The notes under the pieces: generated by a model | The model's input: only the letters and a program-made list of their open reading frames with translations | Database searches by the model: none | What the model was told of the DNA's origin: nothing | NCBI GenBank assembly: GCA_012034805.1 | Contig: JAAUOP010000039.1 | Span: 1-36,059 of the forward strand | Reading direction: 5' to 3' | DNA length: 36,059 bases | From: Synechococcales cyanobacterium CRU_2_2 | GTDB taxonomy: Bacteria > Cyanobacteriota > Cyanobacteriia > PCC-9006 > JAAUQQ01 | Shown here: positions 19,127 through 28,798 of the stretch, piece by piece | Layout: each line of letters begins with the position of its first letter | Position numbering within the stretch: position 1 is the first letter of the stretch | Position numbers and translations under genes: made by a program

Positions 19127-20155
19127 TCATAGGCGCTGACGCGGCATCCCTGACGACTGGCGAGCAACTGAGATCGATCTTTGATAATCCTGATAGAGCA
19201 TCTGGAGATAGGGGCCGATATCGTGGTTCTCGGCAGCGGAAAAGTCCAGGTCAAACAGGTCATTGGCATGAATCTTGAGGCCATCGAGCAACCGGAACGC
19301 AGCCCTAGAGTGCGCGTGCAATTGCCCCATACGGTCAAAATAATACAGCTGGCCCACATGGTGATAGCCCAACGATCGCAGCGGAATGCGAGGAATCAGG
19401 TCGTTTTTGTTGACCACTCGGAAGGTTTTGAAGCCAAAATCTGTGTTGAAATGGTGGGCGAAGGTGCGATCGCCCACGCGCGGCGAAGCAAAGCTATAAA
19501 GCCCTTGGATGCTCTCATTGACCAAACGTAATTGGGCCACTGCAAGCGTTGCCAGGGCTGCCCCCAGACTGTGCCCCGTAAACCAAACCGCTAGCTCTTT
19601 TCCCCGCCAGTGGGCCTGGACCTTGAGCCGGCCAATGGTTTGGCGCATGTCTTGCCCAACTGCTCCGATCATCTTCAAAAAACCGGCGTGAACTTTCCCC
19701 TGAATCAGGCTGTTCATCGGGCCATCGATCGAGCTCTGAAGGGCTTTGGGACCTGGCTCGGAACTCGGCTGCTGGGTCGAGTCATGAACCAAATCCAATT
19801 TGAGATTATGGAGCCAGTCCTCCAGGCCATCGGAGCCTCGGAAAGCAACAATAATTTTCTCGGAATCGGCTGTGATAAAAGCTTCCGTCGATCCGATGGG
19901 AAAGAATTCCACGCTGTCAAACCCCCATTCCTCTAGAAGTGTCGTCTGAATGAGGCGGCGGGAGCAGTAGCTCAAGTCTGCCATCTGGCCCAGGGCTAGG
20001 GCTCTGGCACTGCAATAGCGAACCGGAGGATGCAGCGGGGGTAAGCCCGCCCTTGAGCCAGATGCCCCGTCGGAGTCGGGGCTCAACATAGGACTAAAAA
20101 TATTTAGAGCAGCAAAATGGGCGGCAGTCTGGGGCAAGACATGCGTCAAAGTCAT
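19127..20155 (-). CDS. class 3 lipase family protein
   Basis: From ATG 20155 (AGGTG six bases upstream) this is 342 residues. It is an alpha/beta hydrolase of the Lipase_3 type: IIVAFRGSDGLEDWLHNLK forms the oxyanion region, FTGHSLGAALATL gives the nucleophile (about S196), NKNDLIPRIP the acid (about D252), and GYHHVG the histidine (about 265). It probably cleaves membrane or storage acylglycerols. No convincing signal peptide is visible. A further in-frame ATG at 20233 would add 26 residues without hydrophobic character. It is divergent from the phytase-like gene. Confidence 0.88.
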   Translation of the reverse strand: MTLTHVLPQTAAHFAALNIFSPMLSPDSDGASGSRAGLPPLHPPVRYCSARALALGQMADLSYCSRRLIQTTLLEEWGFDSVEFFPIGSTEAFITADSEKIIVAFRGSDGLEDWLHNLKLDLVHDSTQQPSSEPGPKALQSSIDGPMNSLIQGKVHAGFLKMIGAVGQDMRQTIGRLKVQAHWRGKELAVWFTGHSLGAALATLAVAQLRLVNESIQGLYSFASPRVGDRTFAHHFNTDFGFKTFRVVNKNDLIPRIPLRSLGYHHVGQLYYFDRMGQLHAHSRAAFRLLDGLKIHANDLFDLDFSAAENHDIGPYLQMLYQDYQRSISVARQSSGMPRQRL

Positions 20156-20398
20156 AGAAGCACCTGAGCGAGGCGCGTCCATTCTAGGCGGACAGTTTGA
20201 ATCGACTTCCGTGCTTCTACAGAGTTCTGCCATAACCTAGAAGGGGTCAGCGCCGAGACGGCTCGATCGCCCTAATTCGTCCAGGATCCATCCCCCTAGG
20301 CGGGCATCGGCTGTTGTTACGGTCTCGCTTGTTACGGTTTTGAATCGATACGCGTAAATAGAGACGAGAATTAAATTGTTTCGATATTCCGTGGGATC

Positions 20399-21552
20399 AT
20401 GTCTCGATTGTCTATCTCCCGATTGCCCATGTTCCGGCGTTTACTAGGCTTCAGTTTGCTCTTGCTGCTGTGGGGAGCCCCGGCTTGGCAACAGCAGGCG
20501 ATCGCCGCTCCCGATCGCCGCTTTATCCAAAATCTTCAGGTTGAATGGATTAATGAATTTATCCTGCCTGCCCAAACGTTTGAGAGCACAACGGTAGGGG
20601 GATTGTCGGCGATCACCTACGATCGCAAAACCGGCAAATTCTATGCCCTCTCCGATCAGCACGGCAGCGGCCAAGCCCATTTCTATACCCTCAATCTCGA
20701 GATCACCGACGCGGGCATTACCTCAGCCCAGATCGAAGCCGTCACCTATCTGAGCGATGCTGCGGGGAATCGCTACGGGGGCGCGTTTGATCCCGAAGGA
20801 ATGGCCCTGACACCCCAGGGATCGCTCTATGTTTCGAGCGAAGGCAATCCGGAGCAGTCCCTGGGACCGGGGTTAACGGAGTTTGATCTGAAGACGGGAC
20901 AGCAATTGCGATCGCTCCCGATTCCCGAGCACTTCCAACCCGCAGAAAACCAGGGCGTCCAGGCCAACCGAGGGTTTGAGTCCCTGACCTTGGGCCTGGG
21001 CGGCACCGCGTCGAGCGAGCCCCTGCATGTGTTTACGGCCACCGAAGGCCCGCTACTCCAAGACAAAACGGCCAACAGCGTCAACGCCACGCCACGCAAC
21101 CGTTTTTGCACTACTACCGAGATGGCGGAGACGATAGCCAGCCGCTGGTGTTGGGAGAATATGTCTATGAGCTCGACCCGGCACCGGGGGCACTGATCCA
21201 TGGCCTGAGCGAGATCCTGGCGCTGGATGGCAATGGCCATTTTCTGGGACTAGAGCGAGCCTTTTCGCCGTTGGTGTTCCAGGTCAAGCTTTTCCAGTTC
21301 AGTTTGGCCGGGGCCAGTGATGTTTCCAGTCGGCCCGCCTTGCAGGGCAACCTGCGTGGTGTTGAACCGATTCACAAACAATTGGTGATGGATCTTAGCC
21401 GTCTGGATAAGCTCAGGCTTGACAATCTGGAGGGGATGACCTGGGGGCCACAGCTGGCAGATGGGAGTCGATCGCTCATTTTGATCAGCGACGATAATTT
21501 TAAGTCCTTCGAGAAAACCCAGCTGCTATTATTCAAGGTCAGGTTGTCCTAG
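20399..21552 (+). CDS. exported phytase-like / esterase-like domain protein, frameshifted
   Basis: A signal peptide (LLGFSLLLLLWGAPAW, cleavage near AIAA) is followed by a beta-propeller-like domain of the esterase-like phytase group: GGLSAITYDRKTGKFYALSD, ALTPQGSLYVSSEGNP and, in the second phase, LDNLEGMTWGP and LILISDDNF. The phase changes at the T5 run 21103-21107. One added T joins NATPRNRF to LHYYRDGGDD and yields 384 residues, an exact codon multiple. Members of this group are annotated from remote similarity, so true phytase activity is unproven. An inverted repeat CCCGCTC/GAGCGGG follows the stop (21563-21582) without a T tract. Confidence 0.82.
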
Positions 21553-21670
21553 GGAAGCTTCCCCCGCTCGGGCTGGAGCGGGTACCCGCTGGAATAAGGG
21601 TCAAAATGCCTGTCAAACTATAGGCTGAGATCAGACGTGATACTTCTACGGGTTTTCAACGGCCTTTTCC

Positions 21671-24601
21671 ATGCGTAATCGTTCCTTTTGGCTCGCGCTT
21701 TGGCTGAGTTTGCTCCTAACACTGACCAGTGGCGGCGGTTTTTTACTCCGGTTGGCCCAGGCGGCTCCCCCGTTCGTTATGGCCCAGTCCGGGGATGGCA
21801 CGGGTAAGTCTGATAGACGAACAAATACCAGCGCCGCTCCCCAGCCGGACTCTGTCGGGAAGGAGCAAAAGCCAGCCCCCGAAAAGAACTTTGCCACTGA
21901 GATCGCGGGGCTGGACGTGCAAGACGGAGTTGTGACGTTGTATCGCGATCGCAAAAAGCAAAAACTCCTCGCCGCCCTCCGACCCGAGCAGCTCAACCGC
22001 TACTACCTGATGGTCACCAGCATCAGCCGGGGGGTCGGCGAATTTGGCCTCTATCGCGGCATGCCGCTCCAGGATTTTCCGCTGACCTTGCGCCAGGTGG
22101 ACGATGCGGTGCAGGTTGTGGTTCCGAATCTCTACTTTCGCACCAGCCCAGACGACCTGCTCGGCAAAACCCTGAAGGATTCGTTCAGCGATTCGGTGCT
22201 CTACACCTTGCCCATCCTGGCCACCCACCCCGAGGATCAACGGTTGCTCGTGGATGTCAGCCCGCTGTTTCTGGGCGAGCCCATCGCCCTCAGCGCCCTA
22301 ATGCCGCTGTTGCAATCACTCGGGTATCGTCCCGATTTGGAGCTGTTCGCGCTCAAAGCGGTGAATAACCTAGCGCAAAATCTAGAACTGGACACGACCT
22401 ACGAATTCAAAAGCGGTAAAGCAGAAGGCTCGCTCGGCTTTGGGGCATTGCCCGACAACAGCGCTCTCACTCTGGGAATTCATTACAGCTTTTCGGCGCT
22501 GCCCTGGAATAACGGCTATCAGCCCCGCCCGGCGGATGAGCGGATTGGTTACTTTGTCACGGCCTATCGCGACATTGGGGCGCGGGAGCAGTCGGATCCG
22601 TTTGTGCGATCGCTCAATCGCTGGTTCCTCGAAAAGGCCGAGCCCGAGGCAGCACTCTCGCGGCCCAAGCAACCCATCGTGCTCTGGATTGAAAATACGG
22701 TTCCCAAAGAATATCGCTTGGCCTTTCGCGACGGGGCGCTGATGTGGAATCAAGCCTTCGAGAAAATTGGCTTCAAAGACGCTATCGAAGTCAAACAAAT
22801 GCCCGACGATGCCGATTGGGATCCAGCGGATATTCGCTACAACACCCTGCGCTGGTTTGAGGCGGTTGACGGTGATTTTGCTCTGGGGCCTTCTCGGGTG
22901 AATCCGTTTAATGGCCAGATTTTGGATGGTGATGTTTTGGTGGGGTCAGGGTTGGTGCGCTATGCCCAGGAAGAATATCGAACCTTGACCCAACCGGGGA
23001 GCACGGCTGCCGAGGCCCTGATGCCCAGTCTGGGGCAGGCGATCGCCCAACGGCTCCAGGGCCAGATCCGCGACAGCGACCCGAGCAGCGACATCGGCCA
23101 GATCCGCGACAGCGGCCAGATCCGCGACAGCGACCCCTGCGCCAGTGTGATCGATCTCCAGACGTTGCGGCGCGGGGAAGCCTCGCCCCGGTTCCGTCCC
23201 GCTGGGGATGAAACCCGGTTTGGTCATAGCGATCGCTGTTTCTCTACCCAAATGACCCAGCAGTACGCCTATGGCAGCCTAGCCCTCTCCTCCCTGCGCC
23301 AGGTTCTGCCCAGCAGTGACGCCGCCAAGGACTACATTCGCCAATATCTCACCAGTTTAATCGCCCACGAAGTCGGTCATCTGCTCGGTTTACGCCACAA
23401 CTTCCAGGGCAGCGACTGGCTCTCCCCAGCAGAACTCAACGACCCCAGCATCACCCGCAGTCGGGGCATGGTCGCCTCGGTGATGGACTATGTGCCGGTG
23501 AATTTGGCCCCTGCGGGCGTGACCCAAGGGGACTATTTTCCCCAGGTGATTGGCCCCTACGATGAATGGGCGATCGAATACGGCTATCGCCCGGTGCCAG
23601 AGGCCGCAGGCCCCGCTGCCGAGCGGCGGATGCTGGAGGCGATCGCCAGCCGAGCTGCCGAACCCGGCCTCGCCTACGCCACCGATGAAGACACCATTGG
23701 CCTCGACCCCCGTGTGCACCGCTTTGACCTCAGCAACGACCTGCTCACCTACAACGCCGCCCAACTCGAACAAACCCGCCAGCTTTGGGAAAAGCTCAAC
23801 CTGCGTGGCCCAGGGCCAGGTAGCCGCTACAGCGATTTGCGGCGGCAGTTTTCGATTTTGCTCAATCACTATATGCAAAACGCCGTCGTCTTAAATGACT
23901 ACATCGGTGGGCAGCAGTTCAACCGCTATCGCGCCGGAGATGCGCCGGGTCAATTGCCCCTGACCCCCGTGTCCTTGACCCAACAGCGGCAGGCACTCCA
24001 GGTACTCTCCCAAAATGTCTTTAACGCCGAGGCCTTGGCCCTGCCGCCCCAGTTGCTGGATAAACTCCCCCCTCCCCGTTGGTTCCACTGGGGCCAGTCT
24101 CCCAGCTCGAGTTTGGAATATCCGTTTTACGATCAAGTCTCGCTGTTTCAGACGTTTATGCTGAGCGACCTGCTGTCGAGCGATCGCCTTTCCCGACTGC
24201 GCAACGCAGAACTCCGCCGTACTCCCCAAGCCACCCTCAGTCTGGAGGAACTGTTCTCGACCTTGCACCGCAGCATCTGGAGTGATCCCCTAGGCAGCGG
24301 CCAAATTTCAACGCTCCAACGCGGGTTACAACGGCAGCATCTGGCGATTTTGAGCAACATGACCCTGCGTAATAGCAAGGCTGCGGCCCAAGCCACCAGT
24401 CTGGCAGATTGGATTGCGTCGATGATGACGGTGGACGCACCAGAAGACGCCAGAGCTCTGGCCCGATCGCACCTTCAGCAGCTCCGAACCGAGGTGCAAG
24501 CGGCAGGGCGCAAAAGCCGCGATCGCACCACCCGCGCCCACTGCGAGGACATCGAACAGCGCATCGAGAAGGTCTTAGCCGCTCCGATTATCGGCAGTTG
24601 A
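21671..24601 (+). CDS. large exported zinc-dependent metalloprotease (DUF5117-type)
   Basis: A 976-residue protein with an N-terminal signal segment (SFWLALWLSLLLTLTSGG). A long N-terminal region is of the DUF5118/DUF5117 type (VTSISRGVGEFGLYRG, PDDADWDPADIRYNTLRW). The metzincin-like zinc site is HEVGHLLGLRHN at about residues 566-577, with H566, H570 and H576 as ligands and E567 as base; SVMDYV downstream is the Met-turn. The C-terminal domain is helical. An insertion around residues 464-487 is built from three exact 18-bp repeats. It probably acts in the periplasm or outside; substrate unknown. No ribosome site is evident, and the phytase-like gene ends about 120 bases upstream. Confidence 0.9.
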   Translation: MRNRSFWLALWLSLLLTLTSGGGFLLRLAQAAPPFVMAQSGDGTGKSDRRTNTSAAPQPDSVGKEQKPAPEKNFATEIAGLDVQDGVVTLYRDRKKQKLLAALRPEQLNRYYLMVTSISRGVGEFGLYRGMPLQDFPLTLRQVDDAVQVVVPNLYFRTSPDDLLGKTLKDSFSDSVLYTLPILATHPEDQRLLVDVSPLFLGEPIALSALMPLLQSLGYRPDLELFALKAVNNLAQNLELDTTYEFKSGKAEGSLGFGALPDNSALTLGIHYSFSALPWNNGYQPRPADERIGYFVTAYRDIGAREQSDPFVRSLNRWFLEKAEPEAALSRPKQPIVLWIENTVPKEYRLAFRDGALMWNQAFEKIGFKDAIEVKQMPDDADWDPADIRYNTLRWFEAVDGDFALGPSRVNPFNGQILDGDVLVGSGLVRYAQEEYRTLTQPGSTAAEALMPSLGQAIAQRLQGQIRDSDPSSDIGQIRDSGQIRDSDPCASVIDLQTLRRGEASPRFRPAGDETRFGHSDRCFSTQMTQQYAYGSLALSSLRQVLPSSDAAKDYIRQYLTSLIAHEVGHLLGLRHNFQGSDWLSPAELNDPSITRSRGMVASVMDYVPVNLAPAGVTQGDYFPQVIGPYDEWAIEYGYRPVPEAAGPAAERRMLEAIASRAAEPGLAYATDEDTIGLDPRVHRFDLSNDLLTYNAAQLEQTRQLWEKLNLRGPGPGSRYSDLRRQFSILLNHYMQNAVVLNDYIGGQQFNRYRAGDAPGQLPLTPVSLTQQRQALQVLSQNVFNAEALALPPQLLDKLPPPRWFHWGQSPSSSLEYPFYDQVSLFQTFMLSDLLSSDRLSRLRNAELRRTPQATLSLEELFSTLHRSIWSDPLGSGQISTLQRGLQRQHLAILSNMTLRNSKAAAQATSLADWIASMMTVDAPEDARALARSHLQQLRTEVQAAGRKSRDRTTRAHCEDIEQRIEKVLAAPIIGS
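23060..23131 (+). repeat. 18-bp repeat, three exact copies, inside the metalloprotease gene
   Basis: GGCCAGATCCGCGACAGC occurs at 23060-23077, 23096-23113 and 23114-23131, encoding repeated GQIRDS. The frame is kept, so it is a lineage-specific insertion in a surface loop. Confidence 0.9.
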
Positions 24602-24618
24602 ATGTGGCAGTTGAATGC
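24593..24618. repeat. 13-bp tandem duplication over a stop codon
   Basis: GGCAGTTGAATGT and GGCAGTTGAATGC are adjacent. The first copy contains the TGA stop of the metalloprotease gene. Confidence 0.85.
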
Positions 24619-24968
24619 GGTCGTTGGATCGATGGGGAACAATTCGGCATTACCGGTGATTTTTGGGTGAGAAAAATAAATTTTCTCGACGAGGCACTGA
24701 TTATCTTTGCCGATCAAATAGATGCGGGATTTAGACCCAAAATCGACTGAAACCCCCGCCAAATCGTCTCTAAGACTTGACTTTGGGTGCGATCAATCAA
24801 TAAATATTCGGGCATCCTAACAGGACAAGCGAGTCGGTTATTCGTTCAACAAAATTCAATCGATGTCCATCTTGAATGGATGTCAATTGGATCTTGCATG
24901 ACCGATAACCTTCGATTTTCATCATCAGGCCTGCTTTCCCATCATCAGGGTTGTCCGTAGGGTGTTCT
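24602..24968. other. 367-bp spacer without a supported gene
   Basis: Apart from the stop-codon duplication at its left end and a direct repeat CATCATCAGG (about 24919 and 24940), I see no gene, RNA or terminator here. Confidence 0.5.
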
Positions 24969-26021
24969 ATGACTGTTCGTTCTTTCACTGTGCTCTATCC
25001 CATTATTCTCTACCCCCATGCCCTCACGATCGCTTGGAGCCAAAAACCCGCCACCCCCACCTTTCATGGGCTCGAACCCTGTCCGCCGCCACGTCCCCAG
25101 GGGATCAACTGGAAACTGATTTTGGTGGAGATGGCGCTTACCAGTTTGGCTGCAGTTTTCTTTGGGCTGCTCGGGTTTTGCCTGGGTCTGGTGGTGACGA
25201 TTACCCAGGTGCTGCTCGAGCAAGATGCCTACCGTCGCCGCCGCCGTCGCTTCTACCTTCAAGTCGATCGCTACGAAAAGGAACTCAAGATCTATTTAGA
25301 TAAGGAGGCCAACCATCGAATTTACTGTGAGGCGAGTCAAGGCCCTCAAAGCATTGCAGCCTATCAATATCAACTTGTGTTAGCCGCCCTCAAAACGACC
25401 CAAGGCTATGATGTCGAAATTGGCTACGATATCAAAAAAAGTGTGGCTCGCCGGGAGGCCGCCGAAGAGTTCCTAGAACCCTATCTTAACAAGTACTTCC
25501 CCGGAAAAATTCTAACGAAGGCAGCCCTTTCCTATTCAGGTTTTCAGGATGTTTATGCCCCTAAATTTGCCTATGTGGACATCGAAACGGGCTTGCATAT
25601 CAATCTTGAAATTGATCAGCCCTACATCCTGAAACCTGGATCCAAAACAGGGCAACCGATTCATTATCTGGGTGATCAAAAAGATGGCGATCGCAACGAT
25701 TTCTTCCTCGAAAAAAATTGGCTAGTGATCCGCTTTACAGAAGAACAGGTGATGCGTAGACCCCAGAGCTGCTGCAAGGTGATTGCCCGGGAAATCTTCA
25801 AAATCACGGCCCAAAGTGGTCTGATGGAACGCTTCGAGCGGGTGGCCGATCTGCCCGAACAACCCCAGTGGACTTGGGCCGAAGCAGAAGCCATGGCCCA
25901 GCAGCAGTACCGCCTCAGCTATCTCAGCCTAGATGTTGAACCTGAAGGCGCAGATGCCGCCTCGGACAGCCGTGAGCTGCTCAAACAAGCCTCTTTAGCC
26001 CTACTGGAGTTGGGAACGTGA
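24969..26021 (+). CDS. membrane-anchored protein with DUF559/PD-(D/E)XK nuclease-like domain
   Basis: About 350 residues. A hydrophobic segment (ILVEMALTSLAAVFFGLLGF, then CLGLVVTITQVLL) is followed by RRRRRR, which would keep the rest in the cytoplasm. The C-terminal domain has the order seen in DUF559/Vsr-type nucleases: FAYVDIETG, LHINLEIDQPY (the acidic strand) and DRNDFFLEKNWLVIRFTEEQV. A lysine of a classical ExK is not obvious, the Gln in EIDQPY standing where many have Gly or Glu. The family is common in cyanobacteria and mostly uncharacterised. ATG 24969 is preferred over a TTG six codons upstream. Nuclease activity is inference. Confidence 0.6.
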   Translation: MTVRSFTVLYPIILYPHALTIAWSQKPATPTFHGLEPCPPPRPQGINWKLILVEMALTSLAAVFFGLLGFCLGLVVTITQVLLEQDAYRRRRRRFYLQVDRYEKELKIYLDKEANHRIYCEASQGPQSIAAYQYQLVLAALKTTQGYDVEIGYDIKKSVARREAAEEFLEPYLNKYFPGKILTKAALSYSGFQDVYAPKFAYVDIETGLHINLEIDQPYILKPGSKTGQPIHYLGDQKDGDRNDFFLEKNWLVIRFTEEQVMRRPQSCCKVIAREIFKITAQSGLMERFERVADLPEQPQWTWAEAEAMAQQQYRLSYLSLDVEPEGADAASDSRELLKQASLALLELGT

Positions 26022-26116
26022 CTGCTTAGGGATCAAGTAATCAGTAACTGGTAACCGGCAACCGGTAATCAGTCGCTGTGCGTCTTTTGGGTTTTGTTTA
26101 AGTTTTAACCCTGGTC

Positions 26117-26482
26117 TTAACCCTTGGCGATCGCCTGTTGCTGCCAAGCCCGCCAGTAGGCTCCCGTCAAAACGCCCAACGCCGTCATCGCCAGGTTGAC
26201 CCACTGAAACACCAAGGGCTCCTGACCCGTGGCCGCCGCTGAGACAATCCACATCCCGCTCGCCAAGCCCACGAGGGCGAGGCCGTGGATCATGGGTGCT
26301 TCGTGGGCCAGCAGGGCGGTGACATAGCCGCTCGCGGTAGCGAGGGCAAGGTTACAGAGACTGGCGATCGCCAAAAATCCTGGCGTCACTGAGGTCTCCC
26401 CAGAAACAAGGGCAAACAGCCCAACGAGGCCAAGGGCCATCAGCAAATAGCCTGCAAAAATTGCGATCAAACTTCTAACCAT
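26117..26482 (-). CDS. small integral membrane protein, four TM segments
   Basis: A 121-residue hydrophobic protein from MVRSLIAIFAGYLL, with AGGTGA five bases before the ATG. Four helices are visible: SLIAIFAGYLLMALGLVG, FLAIASLCNLALATASGYV, IHGLALVGLASGMWIVSA and WVNLAMTALGVLTGAYW. No charged catalytic motif and no family I recognise. It is convergent with the nuclease-like gene, and the spacer between them holds TAATCAGT/ACCGG repeats (about 26037-26075). Confidence 0.7.
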   Translation of the reverse strand: MVRSLIAIFAGYLLMALGLVGLFALVSGETSVTPGFLAIASLCNLALATASGYVTALLAHEAPMIHGLALVGLASGMWIVSAAATGQEPLVFQWVNLAMTALGVLTGAYWRAWQQQAIAKG

Positions 26483-26634
26483 CGAAATCACCTGTGGTCA
26501 CTGCAACCGAGCCATCCCAAGCTGAGCATACAATACGCATTCGGTTTTAGCCGTTAAGAAGCATGCACAAAAATGAAGCAATAAAAATTATTGCTGAACC
26601 GGTACTGAATGCGCGAAAAAACCACTTTTTGCTC

Positions 26635-28446
26635 TTAAACCAACATTTCACCGGTTTCCTGGAGCCAATGCAAACGGTGATAAATCCCACGTTGCGCGAG
26701 CAATTCAGTATGGTCTCCCACTTCCACGATGCGACCTTGGTCGAGCACGACAATTTTATCGGCATCGCGAACGGTGCTGAGCCGGTGGGCAATAATCAGC
26801 GTGGTGCGGGTGCCATAAATCGACTTCATCGCCAGTTGAATCGATCGCTCCGATTCATAGTCCAAACTCGAAGTCGCCTCATCCAAAACCAACACATCCG
26901 GATCCACCAGCAGCGCCCGTGCAATCCCGAGCCGTTGGCGCTGTCCCCCCGAAAGCCTCAAGCCACGTTCTCCTACGACGGTTTGGTAGCCCAGGGGCAA
27001 GTCCCGCAGGAAGGGTGCGACTTGGGCAATTTGGCAAGCGGCTTGCACTTGCTCGAAGCTTACTTGGGGGTTGCCGTAGGTGAGGTTATCCAAAATCGTG
27101 CCGTTGAACAGATCGACTTCTTGGTGAACGATCGCCAGCTGCCGCCGATAGCCCGTAATATCCAAATCGCGAATATCTTGGCCATCAATGCGAATGGTGC
27201 CGCTGGACGAATCAAAGTAGCGAAACAGCAGTTTTACCAAGGTCGATTTGCCCGAGCCCGACCGACCGACCAAGGCCACGGTTTGGCGGGGTTCGATCAA
27301 CAAATCGATGCTCTTCAAAATCGGGCGATCAAGGTTGTACTCAAAACTGACCTGATCAAACTCAACCTTGCCACCAAACTGATAGCTTGGCACTGCGCCC
27401 TCCAGCTTGATGTGTTGGGCATCTGGCCCCGTCGGCTCACGCATGAATTCATGGTAGCGCTGGATAGCCGCGTAGCGTCGGGCAAACATTTCTGCCAGCA
27501 TACTTAACGGGTCGAGCTCCGCGTAGGCCATGCTCGACACGGTTAATGTGGTGACAAAATGTCCCAGGGAAATTTGTCCGTTCAGGGTTGCCCCCAGCGT
27601 CAGACTGAGCACCCCAAATACACAACTCTGCACTACAGTACGCTGCCAGGTGCCTAGCATGACATAGCCCCAGTGAATCCGGTACAGCACCACAAACAGC
27701 TCGCGGCCCAACCGAAGGTTCTGCCGCCGCAGTTCCCCCGCTTCGGTGCCAAAGGCTTTGACGGTTTTGATATTGGTGATAATTTCAGAGGTGCGACTGG
27801 CGGTATTTTCCATGTAGCGATCGAGCAATTGCTCTCGCTGCATAATCGACTTTAGATTGCGCAAGCTCAGGGCTAAAATGAGGATAAAGGAGAGCAAAAA
27901 GGCGATCGCAATCCGCCACTCAATCAACAAAATCATCCCAAAAATTGCTAACACTCGCACCAGCTTCGGCAGCATTTGGCCAGTGATTTCGGGATAACCC
28001 CAAGTGTGATTTTCTAAGCCTCGGGCGACGCGTCCGGCAATGCGCCCTGGGTTGTTTTCGTCGTAAAACTCCAGCGGTAAAGTTAAGATTTTTCGCAGCA
28101 CTTTTTCATGGTTTTCGCGTCTGGCTTGCAGGGCGATCGCCCAGTGGTACCAGTTGGAAATCAGGGACTGAATTGGAGCGCGAACGACGGTGACAAGAAA
28201 AATGAAACTGAGGAGAAGGGCGATCGCGGTTCCATCAAAGCTGCGATCGAGCTTCGGGGCCAAATCTGCCACGACCTTCTCTAGGGCAGTGTCTAGGGGC
28301 TGCCCTGAGAGCACATTGAGAATTTGACCAATGGCGTAGGGAACCACGAGGTCTATGCTTTCGAAGAAGCTACTGCTGGCGATACTCGCGATCGAAAAGC
28401 GCCGATAGGATCGGAAATAATTCAGAAAATCGTTGAGCGAAGCCAT
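26635..28446 (-). CDS. ABC exporter, fused TM and ATPase domains
   Basis: A 603-residue half-transporter with an intact frame. The TM domain has about six helices (for example ALLLSFIFLVTVVRAPIQSL and VRVLAIFGMILLIEWRIAIA). The ATPase domain has Walker A GRSGSGKST, signature LSGGQRQRLG, Walker B VLVLDEATSS and the H-loop AHRLST. The coupling region LTLPLEFYDENNPGRIAGRV is typical of the type IV exporter fold. It is not a close copy of the exporter at 14678-16530. Substrate unknown. It is divergent from the AT-rich island gene. Confidence 0.92.
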   Translation of the reverse strand: MASLNDFLNYFRSYRRFSIASIASSSFFESIDLVVPYAIGQILNVLSGQPLDTALEKVVADLAPKLDRSFDGTAIALLLSFIFLVTVVRAPIQSLISNWYHWAIALQARRENHEKVLRKILTLPLEFYDENNPGRIAGRVARGLENHTWGYPEITGQMLPKLVRVLAIFGMILLIEWRIAIAFLLSFILILALSLRNLKSIMQREQLLDRYMENTASRTSEIITNIKTVKAFGTEAGELRRQNLRLGRELFVVLYRIHWGYVMLGTWQRTVVQSCVFGVLSLTLGATLNGQISLGHFVTTLTVSSMAYAELDPLSMLAEMFARRYAAIQRYHEFMREPTGPDAQHIKLEGAVPSYQFGGKVEFDQVSFEYNLDRPILKSIDLLIEPRQTVALVGRSGSGKSTLVKLLFRYFDSSSGTIRIDGQDIRDLDITGYRRQLAIVHQEVDLFNGTILDNLTYGNPQVSFEQVQAACQIAQVAPFLRDLPLGYQTVVGERGLRLSGGQRQRLGIARALLVDPDVLVLDEATSSLDYESERSIQLAMKSIYGTRTTLIIAHRLSTVRDADKIVVLDQGRIVEVGDHTELLAQRGIYHRLHWLQETGEMLV

Positions 28447-28731
28447 GGAACGGCAGATGCAATTTTTGCAGACAAATGAATATACTACATGATACTACAA
28501 AAAAGTTTTTTTGGCTTCAGGTCGAAACAGAGGCCGGGGAAACCATCACGGATAGCCAAGGAAATGGGTATTGTGTCTAGTCCTTAGTTCGAATGTATTA
28601 GGGAGAATTCTAAAAAAGTGCGGACAGGAGAAACTGAGGGCTATTTAGCCTAACGCCCTGATTCGGGCGCTGATGCGCGGCTTGAATCGGTTCAATGTTG
28701 CAATTTGGGGAGTTAGGCTGACGAATTTTGG

Positions 28732-28737
28732 TACAAT
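28732..28737 (+). promoter_or_regulatory. possible extended -10 element upstream of the histone-fold/ACP-like gene
   Basis: TTGGTACAAT reads as an extended -10 (TG-N-TACAAT). No good -35 is visible, which extended -10 promoters tolerate. The distance to the ATG is about 250 bases, so a long leader would follow. Confidence 0.35.
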
Positions 28738-28762
28738 GCTCTGTGTTTGGGATTATGTTAGG

Positions 28763-28798
28763 TAGACTTAGATCAGTCTAATATCTAAACTTTAGATA
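28763..28798. promoter_or_regulatory. two adjacent palindromes, possible operator
   Basis: TAGACT-N6-AGTCTA (28763-28780) is followed after one base by TATCTAAA-C-TTTAGATA (28782-28798). Both arms are perfect. They lie 25-60 bases past the possible -10 and could bind a dimeric regulator or form leader hairpins. Confidence 0.45.
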
